Notes: a model not told the origin generated them from the letters alone. Counted from the stretch's first letter, positions 51,899 through 61,204 are shown. The stretch: DNA of 64,000 nucleotides from Pseudomonas sp. A34-9 (GCF_029543085.1 NZ_CP119967.1:1-64000), one strand, 5' to 3'. Translations and numbers: made by a program.

Positions 51899-52927
51899 AT
51901 GCCGAAAATCCCCGTCCTGATCCAGCGCATTCTCGAACTGATGAAGCGCTATCCCGGGGTCATTGCGCTTGGCGGTTTCATCTCAGGGGTCGGCAGTTTC
52001 ATCATGGTCGACCGTCAGCAAGGGCTGGCGAGCTGGATCACGGTGATCATGCTGCTCAGCTGGATCTGGCTGATGCTGGAAAACACCCTCACCGGCCTCT
52101 TCACCCGCGTGTTCAAACGCGAGATTCCCCAGCCGCTGTTGCGCTATGCAACGCAGATGATTCATCAGGAAAGCCTGTTTTTCGTCCTGCCGTTTTTCTT
52201 TATCACCACAACGTGGAACAGCGGCCAGTTGTTCTTCACCGGCCTGCTCAGCGTCGCGGCACTGATTTCCATCGTCGATCCGCTTTATTACAAATGGCTG
52301 GCGCCCCGGCGCTGGGCGTTTCTCGCGCTGCATACCCTGACCCTGTTCGCCGCCCTGCTCACCGCGTTGCCGGTGATCATGCACCTGACCACGGCGCAGA
52401 GCTTCAAGTGGGCGCTGGGCATTGCCGTGCTGTTGTCGTTCCCGAGCCTGGCGTCGATCTTCCCGATCCGCACGGTGCGCAACGCGGTGGCGATTCTGTG
52501 CATCACCGTCGGTATCGGCGCTGTCGGCTGGACCCTGCGCTCATGGGTGCCGCCGGCGACGTTGTGGATGACCGACGTGGCGATCAGCACGCAAATGCAG
52601 GATCGCACCCCCGGTGCCAGCCTCGACACGGTCAGCGCCGAGCAGATTCGTGGCGACGGCCTGTACGCCTACACCGCAATCAACGCACCGCGCGGGCTGG
52701 ATGAGCGGATTTATCACGTCTGGCAGTTCAACGGCAAAGAGGTCGACCGCATCGCCCTCGACATCCACGGCGGGCGCAAGGAAGGCTACCGGGCGTGGAC
52801 GCACAAGCAGAACTTCCCCGGCAACCCGGCGGGCAAGTGGCAGGTGCGCGTACTGACCGAGGATGGCCAAGTGATCGGCGTGCTGCGCTTCGAAGTCACC
52901 GACAGCACAGCGATCAAAGAAAAGTAA
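51899..52927 (+). CDS. DUF5924/DUF2914 membrane protein
   Basis: The 342-residue protein has about seven or eight membrane segments in the first 230 residues and a soluble C-terminal DUF2914-type domain (about 235-335: IYHVWQFNGKEVDRIAL, AWTHKQNFPGNPAGKWQV). The function is unknown. DUF2914 looks like a beta-rich extracytoplasmic domain. It lies 54 bases before the lipid-transport operon, but the link is not established. Confidence 0.8.
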   Translation: MPKIPVLIQRILELMKRYPGVIALGGFISGVGSFIMVDRQQGLASWITVIMLLSWIWLMLENTLTGLFTRVFKREIPQPLLRYATQMIHQESLFFVLPFFFITTTWNSGQLFFTGLLSVAALISIVDPLYYKWLAPRRWAFLALHTLTLFAALLTALPVIMHLTTAQSFKWALGIAVLLSFPSLASIFPIRTVRNAVAILCITVGIGAVGWTLRSWVPPATLWMTDVAISTQMQDRTPGASLDTVSAEQIRGDGLYAYTAINAPRGLDERIYHVWQFNGKEVDRIALDIHGGRKEGYRAWTHKQNFPGNPAGKWQVRVLTEDGQVIGVLRFEVTDSTAIKEK

Positions 52928-52981
52928 TCCGGTTCGTGCTATTACGTTAGTTCGCTTAGCAGACGAACAAGCACGGAGCTT

Positions 52982-54130
52982 ATGACCAGCAGCTCGATCA
53001 GCGGCAATGCCCAACTGGACACGTCGATAACCCCTGCCCGCCTGCGGGTCACGGGGGACTGGACGCTTGTCCATTACGCCGAGCTCAAGCAACTGAGCGA
53101 AAAGCTCCACGGCCAGTACGACGCCAACACCCTGATCGACCTCAACAGCCTTGGCGCCCTCGACACGGCAGGCGCCTCGTTGCTGGTCGAACTGCTCGGT
53201 TCCGAGCGCCTCGGCCAATCCGCCGAACACCCCGATTGCACCCTGACCTCCGCCGACCGCGCGCTGCTGCAAACCGTGTACTGCTCGATGACCGATTTCT
53301 GCGTGCCGATCAAGGAGCCGGAAATCAGCGTCAGCGTGCAACTGCTGACGCGCATCGGTCGCGCCGTCGACACGGTCTGGCAAGACACCCTGCAACTGCT
53401 CGGTTTCATCGGCCTGATTATGGAAACCATCGCACGCAGCCTGTTCCGGCCCAAGCGCTGGCGCCTCACGCCGATGATCGCGCACATCGAACAGACCGGC
53501 CTCGACGCCGCGCCGATCGTGGCGTTGCTGACCTTTCTGGTGGGCGCGGTGGTGGCGTTTCTCGGTGCGACGGTGCTGGCCAGTTTCGGCGCGACGATTT
53601 TTACCGTGGACCTGGTCGGGTTTTCGTTCCTGCGTGAATTCGGCGTGCTGCTCACGGCGATCCTGATGGCCGGGCGCACCGCCAGTGCCTTCACCGCACA
53701 GATCGGCTCGATGAAGGCCAACGAAGAAATCGACGCGATCCGTACCCTCGGCCTCGACCCGATAGAGTTGCTGGTGGTGCCGCGCGTGCTGGCAATGTTG
53801 GTGGCGCTGCCGATGCTGACGTTTCTCGCGATGCTGTGCGGGATCATCGGTGGCGGCGTGGTCTGCGCGGTGTCGCTGGATATCTCGCCGGCGATGTTCC
53901 TGACGCTGTTGCAGTCGGACATAGGCGTTCAGCACTTTCTGGTCGGCCTGGTGAAGGCGCCGATCTTCGCCTTCATCATCGCCGCGATTGGTTGCCTGGA
54001 AGGCTTCAAGGTCAGCGGCAGCGCCGAGTCGGTCGGCGCCCACACCACCTCTGCGGTGGTCCAATCGATTTTCGTGGTGATCGTGCTCGACGCGGTGGCC
54101 GCACTGTTCTTCATGGAGATGGGCTGGTGA
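52982..54130 (+). CDS. MlaE-like ABC permease with N-terminal STAS domain
   Basis: The 382-residue protein fuses a STAS domain (about 10-110, LNSLGALDTAGASLL) to an MlaE/PqiA-type permease of about six membrane segments. Conserved stretches include AGRTASAFTAQIGSMKANEEIDAIRTLG, split over about 235-262. With the next three genes it forms a phospholipid transport system between inner and outer membrane. In the classical Mla system STAS is a separate protein (MlaB); here it is fused. The stop overlaps the next gene's GTG. Confidence 0.92.
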   Translation: MTSSSISGNAQLDTSITPARLRVTGDWTLVHYAELKQLSEKLHGQYDANTLIDLNSLGALDTAGASLLVELLGSERLGQSAEHPDCTLTSADRALLQTVYCSMTDFCVPIKEPEISVSVQLLTRIGRAVDTVWQDTLQLLGFIGLIMETIARSLFRPKRWRLTPMIAHIEQTGLDAAPIVALLTFLVGAVVAFLGATVLASFGATIFTVDLVGFSFLREFGVLLTAILMAGRTASAFTAQIGSMKANEEIDAIRTLGLDPIELLVVPRVLAMLVALPMLTFLAMLCGIIGGGVVCAVSLDISPAMFLTLLQSDIGVQHFLVGLVKAPIFAFIIAAIGCLEGFKVSGSAESVGAHTTSAVVQSIFVVIVLDAVAALFFMEMGW

Positions 54131-54930
54131 GTCGTCTACCCCGCGCGCCTTCGGAGGCGGTGATCGAAGTCCGTGGCCTGTGCAATCGCTTCGGCAGCCA
54201 GAGCGTGCACGAGAACCTTGATCTGGATTTGTACAAAGGCGAGATTCTCGCCGTGGTCGGCGGTTCCGGCAGCGGCAAATCGGTGCTGTTGCGCAGCATT
54301 GTCGGTCTGCGCCGGCCTAGCGAAGGCATGGTCAAAGTGTTCGGCAAGAATCTGCCGAGCCTGTCCGAGCATGAGCGTTCGCTGGTCGAGCGCCGCTTCG
54401 GCGTGCTGTTTCAAAAAGGCGCGTTGTTCTCGTCGCTGACGGTGACCGAGAACGTCGCCCTGCCCCTCATCGAACATGCCGGCTTGAGCCGCAACGACGC
54501 CGAGCACCTGGCGGCGGTGAAACTGGCGCTGGCCGGGCTGCCGCTGTCGGCGGCGGACAAATACCCGGCGTCGCTGTCCGGCGGCATGATCAAACGGGCG
54601 GCGCTGGCCCGTGCTTTGGCGCTGGATCCGGACATTTTGTTTCTCGATGAACCCACCGCCGGCCTCGATCCGATTGGCGCGGCGCAGTTCGATCAATTGA
54701 TCCTGACCCTGCGCGATGCGCTCGGCCTCAGCGTGTTTCTGGTGACCCACGACCTCGACACGCTCTACACCATCACTGACCGCGTGGCCGTGCTGGCGCA
54801 GAAAAAAGTCTTGGTCGCAGGACCCATCGACGTCGTTTCGGAAACCGACGACGCGTGGATTCACGAATACTTCCACGGCCCGCGCGGCCGCTCGGCGCTG
54901 GACGCCGCCAAATTGCTCAACGAGGTCTGA
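54127..54930 (+). CDS. ABC transporter ATP-binding protein (MlaF-like)
   Basis: The 267-residue ATPase has Walker A GGSGSGKS near 46-53, Q-loop region FQKGALFSSLTV, signature LSGGMIKRA and Walker B DPDILFLDEPTAGLDP. The GTG at 54127 overlaps the permease stop (GTGA), the natural coupled start; the open frame extends well upstream inside the permease gene. It powers the adjacent permease. Confidence 0.93.
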   Translation: MSRLPRAPSEAVIEVRGLCNRFGSQSVHENLDLDLYKGEILAVVGGSGSGKSVLLRSIVGLRRPSEGMVKVFGKNLPSLSEHERSLVERRFGVLFQKGALFSSLTVTENVALPLIEHAGLSRNDAEHLAAVKLALAGLPLSAADKYPASLSGGMIKRAALARALALDPDILFLDEPTAGLDPIGAAQFDQLILTLRDALGLSVFLVTHDLDTLYTITDRVAVLAQKKVLVAGPIDVVSETDDAWIHEYFHGPRGRSALDAAKLLNEV

Positions 54931-54931
54931 C

Positions 54932-55870
54932 ATGGAAACCCGAGCGCATCATGTGTTGATCGGTCTGTTCACCGTGATTGTGGTGGCAGGCGCCCTGCTC
55001 TTCGGTCTGTTCCTGGCCAAGTCCAGTGTCGACACCGAGTTCAAGGATTACGAGATTGTCTTCAGCGAAGCGGTCAGCGGTTTGTCCAAGGGCAGCCCGG
55101 TGCAGTACAGCGGGATCAAGGTCGGCGATGTGATCAACCTGCGCCTTGATCCGAAAGACCCTCGGCGGGTGCTGGCGCGGATTCGTCTTGGCGGCGACAC
55201 GCCGGTCAAGGAGGACACCCAGGCCAAACTGGCGCTGGCCGGGATCACCGGGACCTCGATTATCCAGCTCAGCGGCGGCACGCCGGAGAGCCCGAAACTG
55301 CGTGGGCATGACGGTAATCTGCCGACCATCGTGGCAGCGCCCTCGCCTATTTCGCGCTTGCTCAATGACTCCAACGATTTGATGACCGGGATCACCGCGC
55401 TGCTGCAGAACGCCAATCAGATGTTCTCTGCCGAAAATGTCGAACGTGTGAGCAAGACCCTCGCCCATCTGGAGCAAACCACTGGCACCATCAACGATCA
55501 GCGCGGCGACATCAAACAGGCCATGCAGCAACTGGCGACCGTCGGCAAACAGGCTGGCAGCATGCTCGAACAGACTTCGCTGCTGATGCGTAACGCCAAC
55601 GGCCTGATCAACGATCAAGGCAAGCAAGCATTGGGCAGCGCCGAGCAGGCGATGAAGTCGCTGGAGCAAAGCACCGCGACCATCAGCACGTTGCTGAACA
55701 AAAACGAAAACTCTCTCGACAATGGCATGCAGGGCCTCAACGGCCTGGCCCCGGCGATCCGCGAACTGCGTGAGACGCTGACCTCGTTGCGCGCCATCTC
55801 GCAACGCCTTGAGGCCAACCCCAGCGGCTACCTGCTGGGTCGTGACAAGAACAAGGAATTCACGCCATGA
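54932..55870 (+). CDS. MlaD/MCE family substrate-binding protein
   Basis: The 312-residue protein has one N-terminal membrane anchor (about 8-28), one MCE domain (about 38-115, FSEAVSGLSKGSPVQYSGIKVG) and a long helical C-terminal part. MCE proteins form hexameric tubes that shuttle lipids through the periplasm; the helical tail may lengthen the tube. It begins one base after the ATPase stop and overlaps the next gene by ATGA. Confidence 0.92.
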   Translation: METRAHHVLIGLFTVIVVAGALLFGLFLAKSSVDTEFKDYEIVFSEAVSGLSKGSPVQYSGIKVGDVINLRLDPKDPRRVLARIRLGGDTPVKEDTQAKLALAGITGTSIIQLSGGTPESPKLRGHDGNLPTIVAAPSPISRLLNDSNDLMTGITALLQNANQMFSAENVERVSKTLAHLEQTTGTINDQRGDIKQAMQQLATVGKQAGSMLEQTSLLMRNANGLINDQGKQALGSAEQAMKSLEQSTATISTLLNKNENSLDNGMQGLNGLAPAIRELRETLTSLRAISQRLEANPSGYLLGRDKNKEFTP

Positions 55871-56493
55871 AGCTGACTCGACTTGCCCTCCTCGCCGCCG
55901 GTTTCAGCCTGATCAGCGCCTGTTCGATTCTGCCCCAGTCCGAGCCCTCGGATATCTATCGCCTGCCGACCGCCCAGACGCCCGCCTCGGCCAGTTCAGC
56001 GGCGACGCAGCAGTGGTCGTTACGGTTGAACAAGTTGCAGGCCAGTGAGGCGTTGAACCGGCCGACAATTGCGGTGATTCCACAGGGCGATGTGATCAGC
56101 AGCTACAAGGGCTCGCGCTGGAGCGACCCGGCGCCGGTGCTGGTGCGTAATCGCCTGCTCGACGGCTTTGCGCGCGATGGCCGGGTGACGTTGCTCAGTA
56201 CCGATGACAGCAACTTTGCGGCGGATCTGGAGCTGGGCGGGAGTTTGCAGGCATTCCAGACTGAATATCAGGGGACGCAGGCCAGCGTCGTGGTGCGCGT
56301 CGATGCGTTGCTGGTGCGTGGCTACGACCAGCGGATTCTGGCCAGTCGACGGTTTGAGGAGCGTCAGCCGTTGAGCGATGTGCAGGTGCCGGCAGTGGTC
56401 GCCGGGTTTGGCCAGGCCAGTGATCGCCTCACCGCCAAAGTCGTCGCGTGGGCAGTCGACCAAGGCCAGAAACTGGCCCCCCAAAAACCTTAA
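55867..56493 (+). CDS. ABC transport auxiliary lipoprotein (PqiC-like)
   Basis: The 208-residue protein has a lipoprotein signal with lipobox ISAC, Cys at about 19. The mature part (LRLNKLQASEALNRPTIAV...SRRFEERQPL) matches the outer-membrane auxiliary lipoproteins that accompany MCE systems. It closes the four-gene operon and would be the outer-membrane end of the lipid path. Confidence 0.88.
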   Translation: MKLTRLALLAAGFSLISACSILPQSEPSDIYRLPTAQTPASASSAATQQWSLRLNKLQASEALNRPTIAVIPQGDVISSYKGSRWSDPAPVLVRNRLLDGFARDGRVTLLSTDDSNFAADLELGGSLQAFQTEYQGTQASVVVRVDALLVRGYDQRILASRRFEERQPLSDVQVPAVVAGFGQASDRLTAKVVAWAVDQGQKLAPQKP

Positions 56494-56510
56494 GCCCAAC
56501 ACAAAATCCC

Positions 56511-56600
56511 TGTAGGAGTGAGCCTGCTCGCGATAGCGGACAGACAGTCACCGATGATCGCGACTGACAAACCGCAATCGCGAGCAGGCTCACTCCTACA
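56511..56600. repeat. REPIN-like inverted repeat (GTAGGAGTGAGCC type)
   Basis: TGTAGGAGTGAGCCTGCTCG... (56511 on) is inverted up to 56600. It separates the lipid-transport operon from the convergent nucleoside-recognition gene. Confidence 0.9.
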
Positions 56601-56614
56601 ATTTAGATGTGTGT

Positions 56615-57844
56615 TCAGCCAAAGAACCAGTAGCAGACGAAGATAGCGCCCACGACCCCGGCAAACTCCGCCAGCAGCGCACACCCCACCGCATGCCGCG
56701 CCCGTTGAATCCCCACCGCGCCGAAATACACCGCCAGCACATAGAACGTCGTCTCGGTACTGCCCTGAATCGTCGCCGCGACCAGCGCCGGGAAGCTGTC
56801 GACGCCCGAAGTCTTCATCGTTTCGATCAACATCGCCCGCGCCGCGCTGCCGGAGAACGGTTTGACCATCGCCGTTGGCAGCGCATCGACAAACCGCGTG
56901 TCCCAACCGGCCCACTCGACCAGATGCCGAATCCCGTCCAGACCAAAGTCCAGTGCCCCGGAGGCGCGCAGCACGCCAACCGCACAGAGCATCGCCACCA
57001 GATACGGCAGCAGATTCTTCGCGACATCGAAGCCCTCTTTGGCGCCCTCAACAAACGCCTCGTAGACCTTCACTTTCTTTAACGCGCCGATCAGCAAAAA
57101 CAGCATGATCAGCCCGAACAGCGTGAGATTGCCGAGGATCGACGACAATCCCGCCAAAGCCGTCGCCGAAAGGGTCCCCAATAACGCCATGAACCCACCG
57201 AGAATCAGCGCGCCCGGAATCAGATAAGCCAACACTACCGGATCCCAGATCCGCAGGCGCTGCATGAACGCCACCGAGAGGAAGCCGACGATCGTCGAGC
57301 AACTGGTCGCCAGCAGAATCGGCAGGAACACCAGCGTCGGGTCGGGTGCGCCTTGCTGGGCGCGGTACATGAAGATCGTCACCGGCAGCAGAGTCAGCGA
57401 GGAGGCGTTGAGCACCAGGAAGAGGATTTGCGCGTTGCTGGCGATGGTGGCACTGGGGTTGAGCTCCTGCAGCGCCTTCATGGCTTTCAGGCCGATGGGC
57501 GTCGCGGCATTGTCGAGGCCCAGACCGTTGGCGGCGAAGTTCAGGGTGATCAGGCCGAGGGCAGGGTGGCCTGCCGGGACTTCCGGCATCAGCCGCAAAA
57601 ACAGCGGGCCGAGCACTTTGGCCAGCCATTCAACGATCCCGGCCTTCTCGGCAATGCGCAGGAAACCCAGCCACAGGGTGAGGGTGCCGAACAGCAGCAC
57701 CATGACTTCGACCGAGAGCTTGGCCATGGCGAAAATGCTTTCCACCATCGCCGCAAAGATCCCGGCGTTGCCGCCGATCAGCCACTGCGCCAGCGCCGAT
57801 ACGGCTGCCACGATGAAGAAGCCAAGCCACAGGCCATTAAGCAT
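56615..57844 (-). CDS. Nucleoside-recognition domain membrane protein (SpmA-SpmB fusion type)
   Basis: The 409-residue protein has two nucleoside-recognition (Gate) domains, about 40-150 and 275-380, resembling the spore maturation proteins SpmA and SpmB joined in one chain (LNFAANGLGLDNAATPIGLKAM; STETTFYVLAVYFG). Pseudomonas does not sporulate, so the role is different and unknown; transport of a small molecule is likely. Confidence 0.85.
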   Translation of the reverse strand: MLNGLWLGFFIVAAVSALAQWLIGGNAGIFAAMVESIFAMAKLSVEVMVLLFGTLTLWLGFLRIAEKAGIVEWLAKVLGPLFLRLMPEVPAGHPALGLITLNFAANGLGLDNAATPIGLKAMKALQELNPSATIASNAQILFLVLNASSLTLLPVTIFMYRAQQGAPDPTLVFLPILLATSCSTIVGFLSVAFMQRLRIWDPVVLAYLIPGALILGGFMALLGTLSATALAGLSSILGNLTLFGLIMLFLLIGALKKVKVYEAFVEGAKEGFDVAKNLLPYLVAMLCAVGVLRASGALDFGLDGIRHLVEWAGWDTRFVDALPTAMVKPFSGSAARAMLIETMKTSGVDSFPALVAATIQGSTETTFYVLAVYFGAVGIQRARHAVGCALLAEFAGVVGAIFVCYWFFG

Positions 57845-57898
57845 CAGTCAAATCCCCCGAAGAATGCCGCGAATGATAGCGGGGTCGCCAGAAACGAC

Positions 57899-57922
57899 AA
57901 ACCCCGGATTTCTCCGGGGTTT
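57899..57922. terminator. Rho-independent terminator downstream of gltP
   Basis: AAACCCCGGA, loop TTTC, TCCGGGGTTT. It lies downstream of the leftward gltP, beyond the repeat. The short T-run on either side makes it moderate in strength. Confidence 0.8.
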
Positions 57923-57967
57923 GTATGGATCTGCTGCCACCCGATTTACCGGGTGACTTCAATCTAC

Positions 57968-58051
57968 TGTAGGAGCTGTCGAAGGCTGCGATCTTTTGAT
58001 TTTGTTTTTAAAAGCAAGATCAACAGATCGCAGCCTGCGGCAGCTCCTACA
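57968..58051. repeat. REPIN-like inverted repeat (AGATCGCAGCCTGCGGCAG type)
   Basis: TGTAGGAGCTGTCGAAGGCT... (57968 on) is inverted to 58051 with a few mismatches. It ends 9 bases from the gltP stop codon and may cap its mRNA. Confidence 0.88.
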
Positions 58052-58060
58052 GGTGGTGTG

Positions 58061-59392
58061 TCAGTTCTTGGAAATCTCGCCCGCTGGCAGTTTTTCCTTG
58101 CTGCGCCAGTGCGGCAGGGAGTTCCAGTATCGCTCGCCCTTGGCGTCGTCGTACATGCCTTCCCAGCGTGCGATAACCAGCACGGCCAGCGCGTTGCCAA
58201 TCACGTTCAGCGCGGTACGGGCCATGTCCATGATGCGGTCGACACCGGCGATGAACGCCAGGCCTTCCAGTGGAATACCCACGCTGCCCAAAGTGGCCAG
58301 CAGCACCACGAAGGACACGCCCGGTACACCGGCGATGCCTTTGGAGGTGACCATCAGGGTCAGGACCAGCAGCAGTTGCTGGCTGATCGACAGGTCGATG
58401 CCGTACAGCTGGGCAATGAAGATTGCCGCGATCGACTGGTACAGGGTCGAACCGTCGAGGTTGAACGAGTAACCGGTCGGTACCACGAAGCTGCAGATGG
58501 CTTTCGGCGCGCCGTAGGCTTCCATCTTCTCGATCACCCGTGGCAGCACGGTTTCCGAAGAAGCGGTGGAGTAGGCCAGGACCAGCTCATCCTTGAAGAT
58601 GCGCATCAGCTTGAACACCGAGAAACCGAACATCTTGGCGATCAGGCCCAACACCACGAAGGCGAAGAAGGCGATGGCGAAGTAAACCAGGATGACCAGC
58701 TTGGCCAGCGGCAGTAGTGAAGCGAAGCCGAAGTTGGCCACAGTCACCGCGATCAGTGCGAATACGCCGATCGGCGCATAGTTCATGATCATGTGGGTGA
58801 CTTTGAACATGCTTTCCGAGACGCCCTGGAACATCTTCACCAGCGGCTCGCGCAGGTCCGACTGCAGGCTCGACAGACCGAGACCGAACAGCACGGAGAA
58901 GAAGATGATCGGCAGCATTTCGCCGCGAGCCATGGCCGCGAAGATGTTCGACGGAATCAGGTTGAGGATGGTCTCGATGAACGCGTGTTCATGCTGTACT
59001 TCGGCAGCGGTCGCCTGGTACTTGGAGATGTCCACCGTGCCCAGCGTGCTCATGTCGATGCCGGCACCTGGATGGACCAGGTTGGCCAGCAGCAGGCCGA
59101 CGACGATGGCGATGGTGGTGACGATTTCGAAATAGATGATCGTCTTCAGGCCGATTCGCCCGAGCTTCTTGGCGTCGCCCACGCCGGCGATGCCGACAAT
59201 CAGGGAAGAGATGACGATCGGGATCACGATCATCTTGATCAGACGGATAAAGATATCGCCTGCCGGTTGCAGGACATTGCTGATCCACCAGGCCTTCTCG
59301 GCACTGAAGTGGTTGAGCAACGCACCAATTGCAATACCCAAAACCAGACCGATGAGGATCTGCCAGGCGAGGCTAATTTTTGCCTTCTTCAT
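58061..59392 (-). CDS. gltP: Glutamate/aspartate:proton symporter
   Basis: The 443-residue protein is a DAACS symporter (eight membrane segments and two hairpins). Conserved features are YSTASSETVLPRV with the serine-rich hairpin, the NLDGSTLY motif of TM7 and GIAGVPGVSFV of hairpin 2. The ATG at 59392 gives MKKAKISLAWQILIGL with a GGGTAAAG site; the frame is open further upstream. The gltP name rests on its place near algB/kinB, as in P. aeruginosa, and on similarity; a dicarboxylate substrate (DctA) cannot be ruled out. Confidence 0.88.
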   Translation of the reverse strand: MKKAKISLAWQILIGLVLGIAIGALLNHFSAEKAWWISNVLQPAGDIFIRLIKMIVIPIVISSLIVGIAGVGDAKKLGRIGLKTIIYFEIVTTIAIVVGLLLANLVHPGAGIDMSTLGTVDISKYQATAAEVQHEHAFIETILNLIPSNIFAAMARGEMLPIIFFSVLFGLGLSSLQSDLREPLVKMFQGVSESMFKVTHMIMNYAPIGVFALIAVTVANFGFASLLPLAKLVILVYFAIAFFAFVVLGLIAKMFGFSVFKLMRIFKDELVLAYSTASSETVLPRVIEKMEAYGAPKAICSFVVPTGYSFNLDGSTLYQSIAAIFIAQLYGIDLSISQQLLLVLTLMVTSKGIAGVPGVSFVVLLATLGSVGIPLEGLAFIAGVDRIMDMARTALNVIGNALAVLVIARWEGMYDDAKGERYWNSLPHWRSKEKLPAGEISKN

Positions 59393-59779
59393 TATCTTTA
59401 CCCTTACTTGCGTTTGACTCAGGCACATGCAGGAACTGGAACGCTCTTTAGCGGAAAAGTCTGTGCATCTGCCTCCGTATAAGGTGCCCCGAAGCGCGTA
59501 TTTACGGCTCTTCGGCAGGCGAAAAAAGGCGCAACTATTCCGATGCAAGGTTGCGCCGTCTAATGCCGTAAACGCCTACCCTATGCCGAATCGGCATGAG
59601 CTTTTTTAAATGAAACTGGCGTCCCAACCGGTTCGATTGTGACATTTCGGCCGGCATAAGTGCCGTGAACCGGCCATCACAGCCGAGGTTGGTTATTTTT
59701 TGAACGAGAAAAATCGACGAAATAATTAGGAAAAAGCCTACGCAGGAAGACTAGAAGTCCTACTGTTTAAGCGGTCTCT

Positions 59780-59950
59780 TTGTCGATATACGGTCGCCAG
59801 GAAACACCGCGTAATGTTTTTGCGCGCAGTGTCAGCGATAAAAAGGATGAGCTGGCCGCTCTGGATCAATGTATTGCGTGTTTGAAAGCTCAGCGCAAGC
59901 TCGTCGAACCGCTGTGGGTCGGCGAACCTGCGACGCAGCTTTTACCCTGA
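59780..59950 (+). pseudogene. Possible coding remnant or small ORF
   Basis: A 56-codon frame from a TTG at 59780 encodes a protein-like stretch (KKDELAALDQCIACLKAQR, helical, then LVEPLW) to a TGA at 59950. There is no ribosome site, and a stop codon precedes it by 3 codons. The sequence does not recall a family. It could be the tail of a decayed gene. Confidence 0.25.
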
Positions 59951-60061
59951 CCCGGCCCTCGCGCAGGCACTCCCTGTACCCGTAGGTCACTCCGACCCTG
60001 CAACAGTCAGAACGTCCCGGCCCCTTGGTCATGCGCCTGCCTTCCTCAGGTGGGCGCAATG

Positions 60062-60085
60062 GAAGGCAGCAGGGCTGCTGCCTTC
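60062..60085. terminator. Perfect hairpin near the end of the Ivy-like gene
   Basis: GAAGGCAGCAG and CTGCTGCCTTC pair fully across two bases, 10 bases past the stop of the leftward gene at 60095. Without a T-run it is only a possible terminator or mRNA-stabilising stem. Confidence 0.4.
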
Positions 60086-60094
60086 ATGTTCAAA

Positions 60095-60559
60095 TCAGTA
60101 CCACTTCGGATCTTTCTTCAGGGTTTCCATCAGCAGATTCTGCATGCCCTGATCAGGCTTGCCGAAGAACCTGTAAGTGGCATGTCGCGTTGGCGACTTG
60201 TCGGAAGGCAGGCCTTCGGGCACATCAACCAACATGCCGTAGGCATCGTCCTTGTCGAAGCTGAAAGCAACGATCAAGCGATGATTGAGGCACTTGTCTG
60301 CATTTTCGCAGAGCGGTCCGACAATATATTTGTCGCCATCTTCTTCCACAGCATTCATCTGCTGTTCGGAAGTCCCTGACAGATTCATCACCCATTCCGG
60401 CAGGCGCTCTTCATGCTTCACAACGCCTTGCCAGGTTTCCCGGTATTGCGGGTCCGAGCTAAGTAGCTCGTTGACCCGCGTCTGGCCGTCATTGGCCGCC
60501 ATCGCCATGGCACTACCGCCCAGAAGCAGGGCGGCTGCCAGTGTCTTCAAAACAGTCAT
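60095..60559 (-). CDS. Ivy-family periplasmic lysozyme inhibitor-like protein
   Basis: The 154-residue protein has a signal peptide (about 1-21, MAMAAND) and the Ivy pattern: LPEWVMNLSGTSEQQMNAV, then GPLCENADKC with two Cys that replace the CKPHDC loop of Escherichia coli Ivy, then VAFSFDKDDAYGMLVDVP and YRFFGKP. Ivy blocks vertebrate c-type lysozyme and may also curb lytic transglycosylases. The changed inhibitory loop (no CKPHDC) means lysozyme inhibition is uncertain. It sits between gltP and small membrane genes near algB. Confidence 0.8.
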   Translation of the reverse strand: MTVLKTLAAALLLGGSAMAMAANDGQTRVNELLSSDPQYRETWQGVVKHEERLPEWVMNLSGTSEQQMNAVEEDGDKYIVGPLCENADKCLNHRLIVAFSFDKDDAYGMLVDVPEGLPSDKSPTRHATYRFFGKPDQGMQNLLMETLKKDPKWY

Positions 60560-60561
60560 CG

Positions 60562-60795
<234 letters not shown>

Positions 60796-60799
60796 TCAG

Positions 60800-61084
60800 T
60801 CAGAAAACCCAACGCTCTTCACGAGGCAGCTGATCCAGCGGCTGCGCCTGATCGACATCCATCATGCGCATCGATGCGCTTTCGGCCTGGCTGCTGCTGA
60901 CGGCGCTAAAGTGCGTTTGAGTGTTGTGCTGGACCGAGATCAGCGGCTCGACCTGCTGGCTGTTTTCCCAGCGCAGGTATTGCTGGCAAGCGATCAGGGT
61001 GATCAACAGCGCAAGTACGCCAAACAGACCTTGCTGGATATGCAGTGGCGAGATACGCACTTGGGCGGCACGTTGGCGAGTCAT
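60800..61084 (-). CDS. Hypothetical single-pass membrane protein
   Basis: The 94-residue protein has one membrane segment (about 20-38, LFGVLALLITLIACQQYL) with a basic N terminus and a polar C-terminal tail. I do not recognise a family. The ATG at 61084 has GAGGA seven bases upstream. It is upstream of the DUF1328 gene on the same strand and divergent from algB. Confidence 0.7.
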   Translation of the reverse strand: MTRQRAAQVRISPLHIQQGLFGVLALLITLIACQQYLRWENSQQVEPLISVQHNTQTHFSAVSSSQAESASMRMMDVDQAQPLDQLPREERWVF

Positions 61085-61204
61085 CCTGGGTTCCTCACTC
61101 TTATTCGGTTGGGGCAGTTCAATGTCTGCCCGGGATGAATGAGGTATTGCAGCCTGCATGCCAGTTTTTTAATTGAAAAATATTCAATAAAATCAAGTAG
61201 TTAA

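Larger units (their letters stand above)
59393..60094. other. Long intergenic region between gltP and the Ivy-like gene
   Basis: The 702 bases hold the gltP promoter side, a short palindrome ATGCCGAATCGGCAT (59583-59597), a possible gene remnant (59780-59950), and a perfect GAAGGCAGCAG/CTGCTGCCTTC hairpin at 60062-60085 near the end of the Ivy-like gene. The hairpin lacks a T-run. No standard gene is recognised. Confidence 0.5.

Noticed and set aside
52541..54064. Open frame of 507 codons on the minus strand across the DUF2914 and permease genes
   Set aside because: Spans two well-supported genes and shows no domain.
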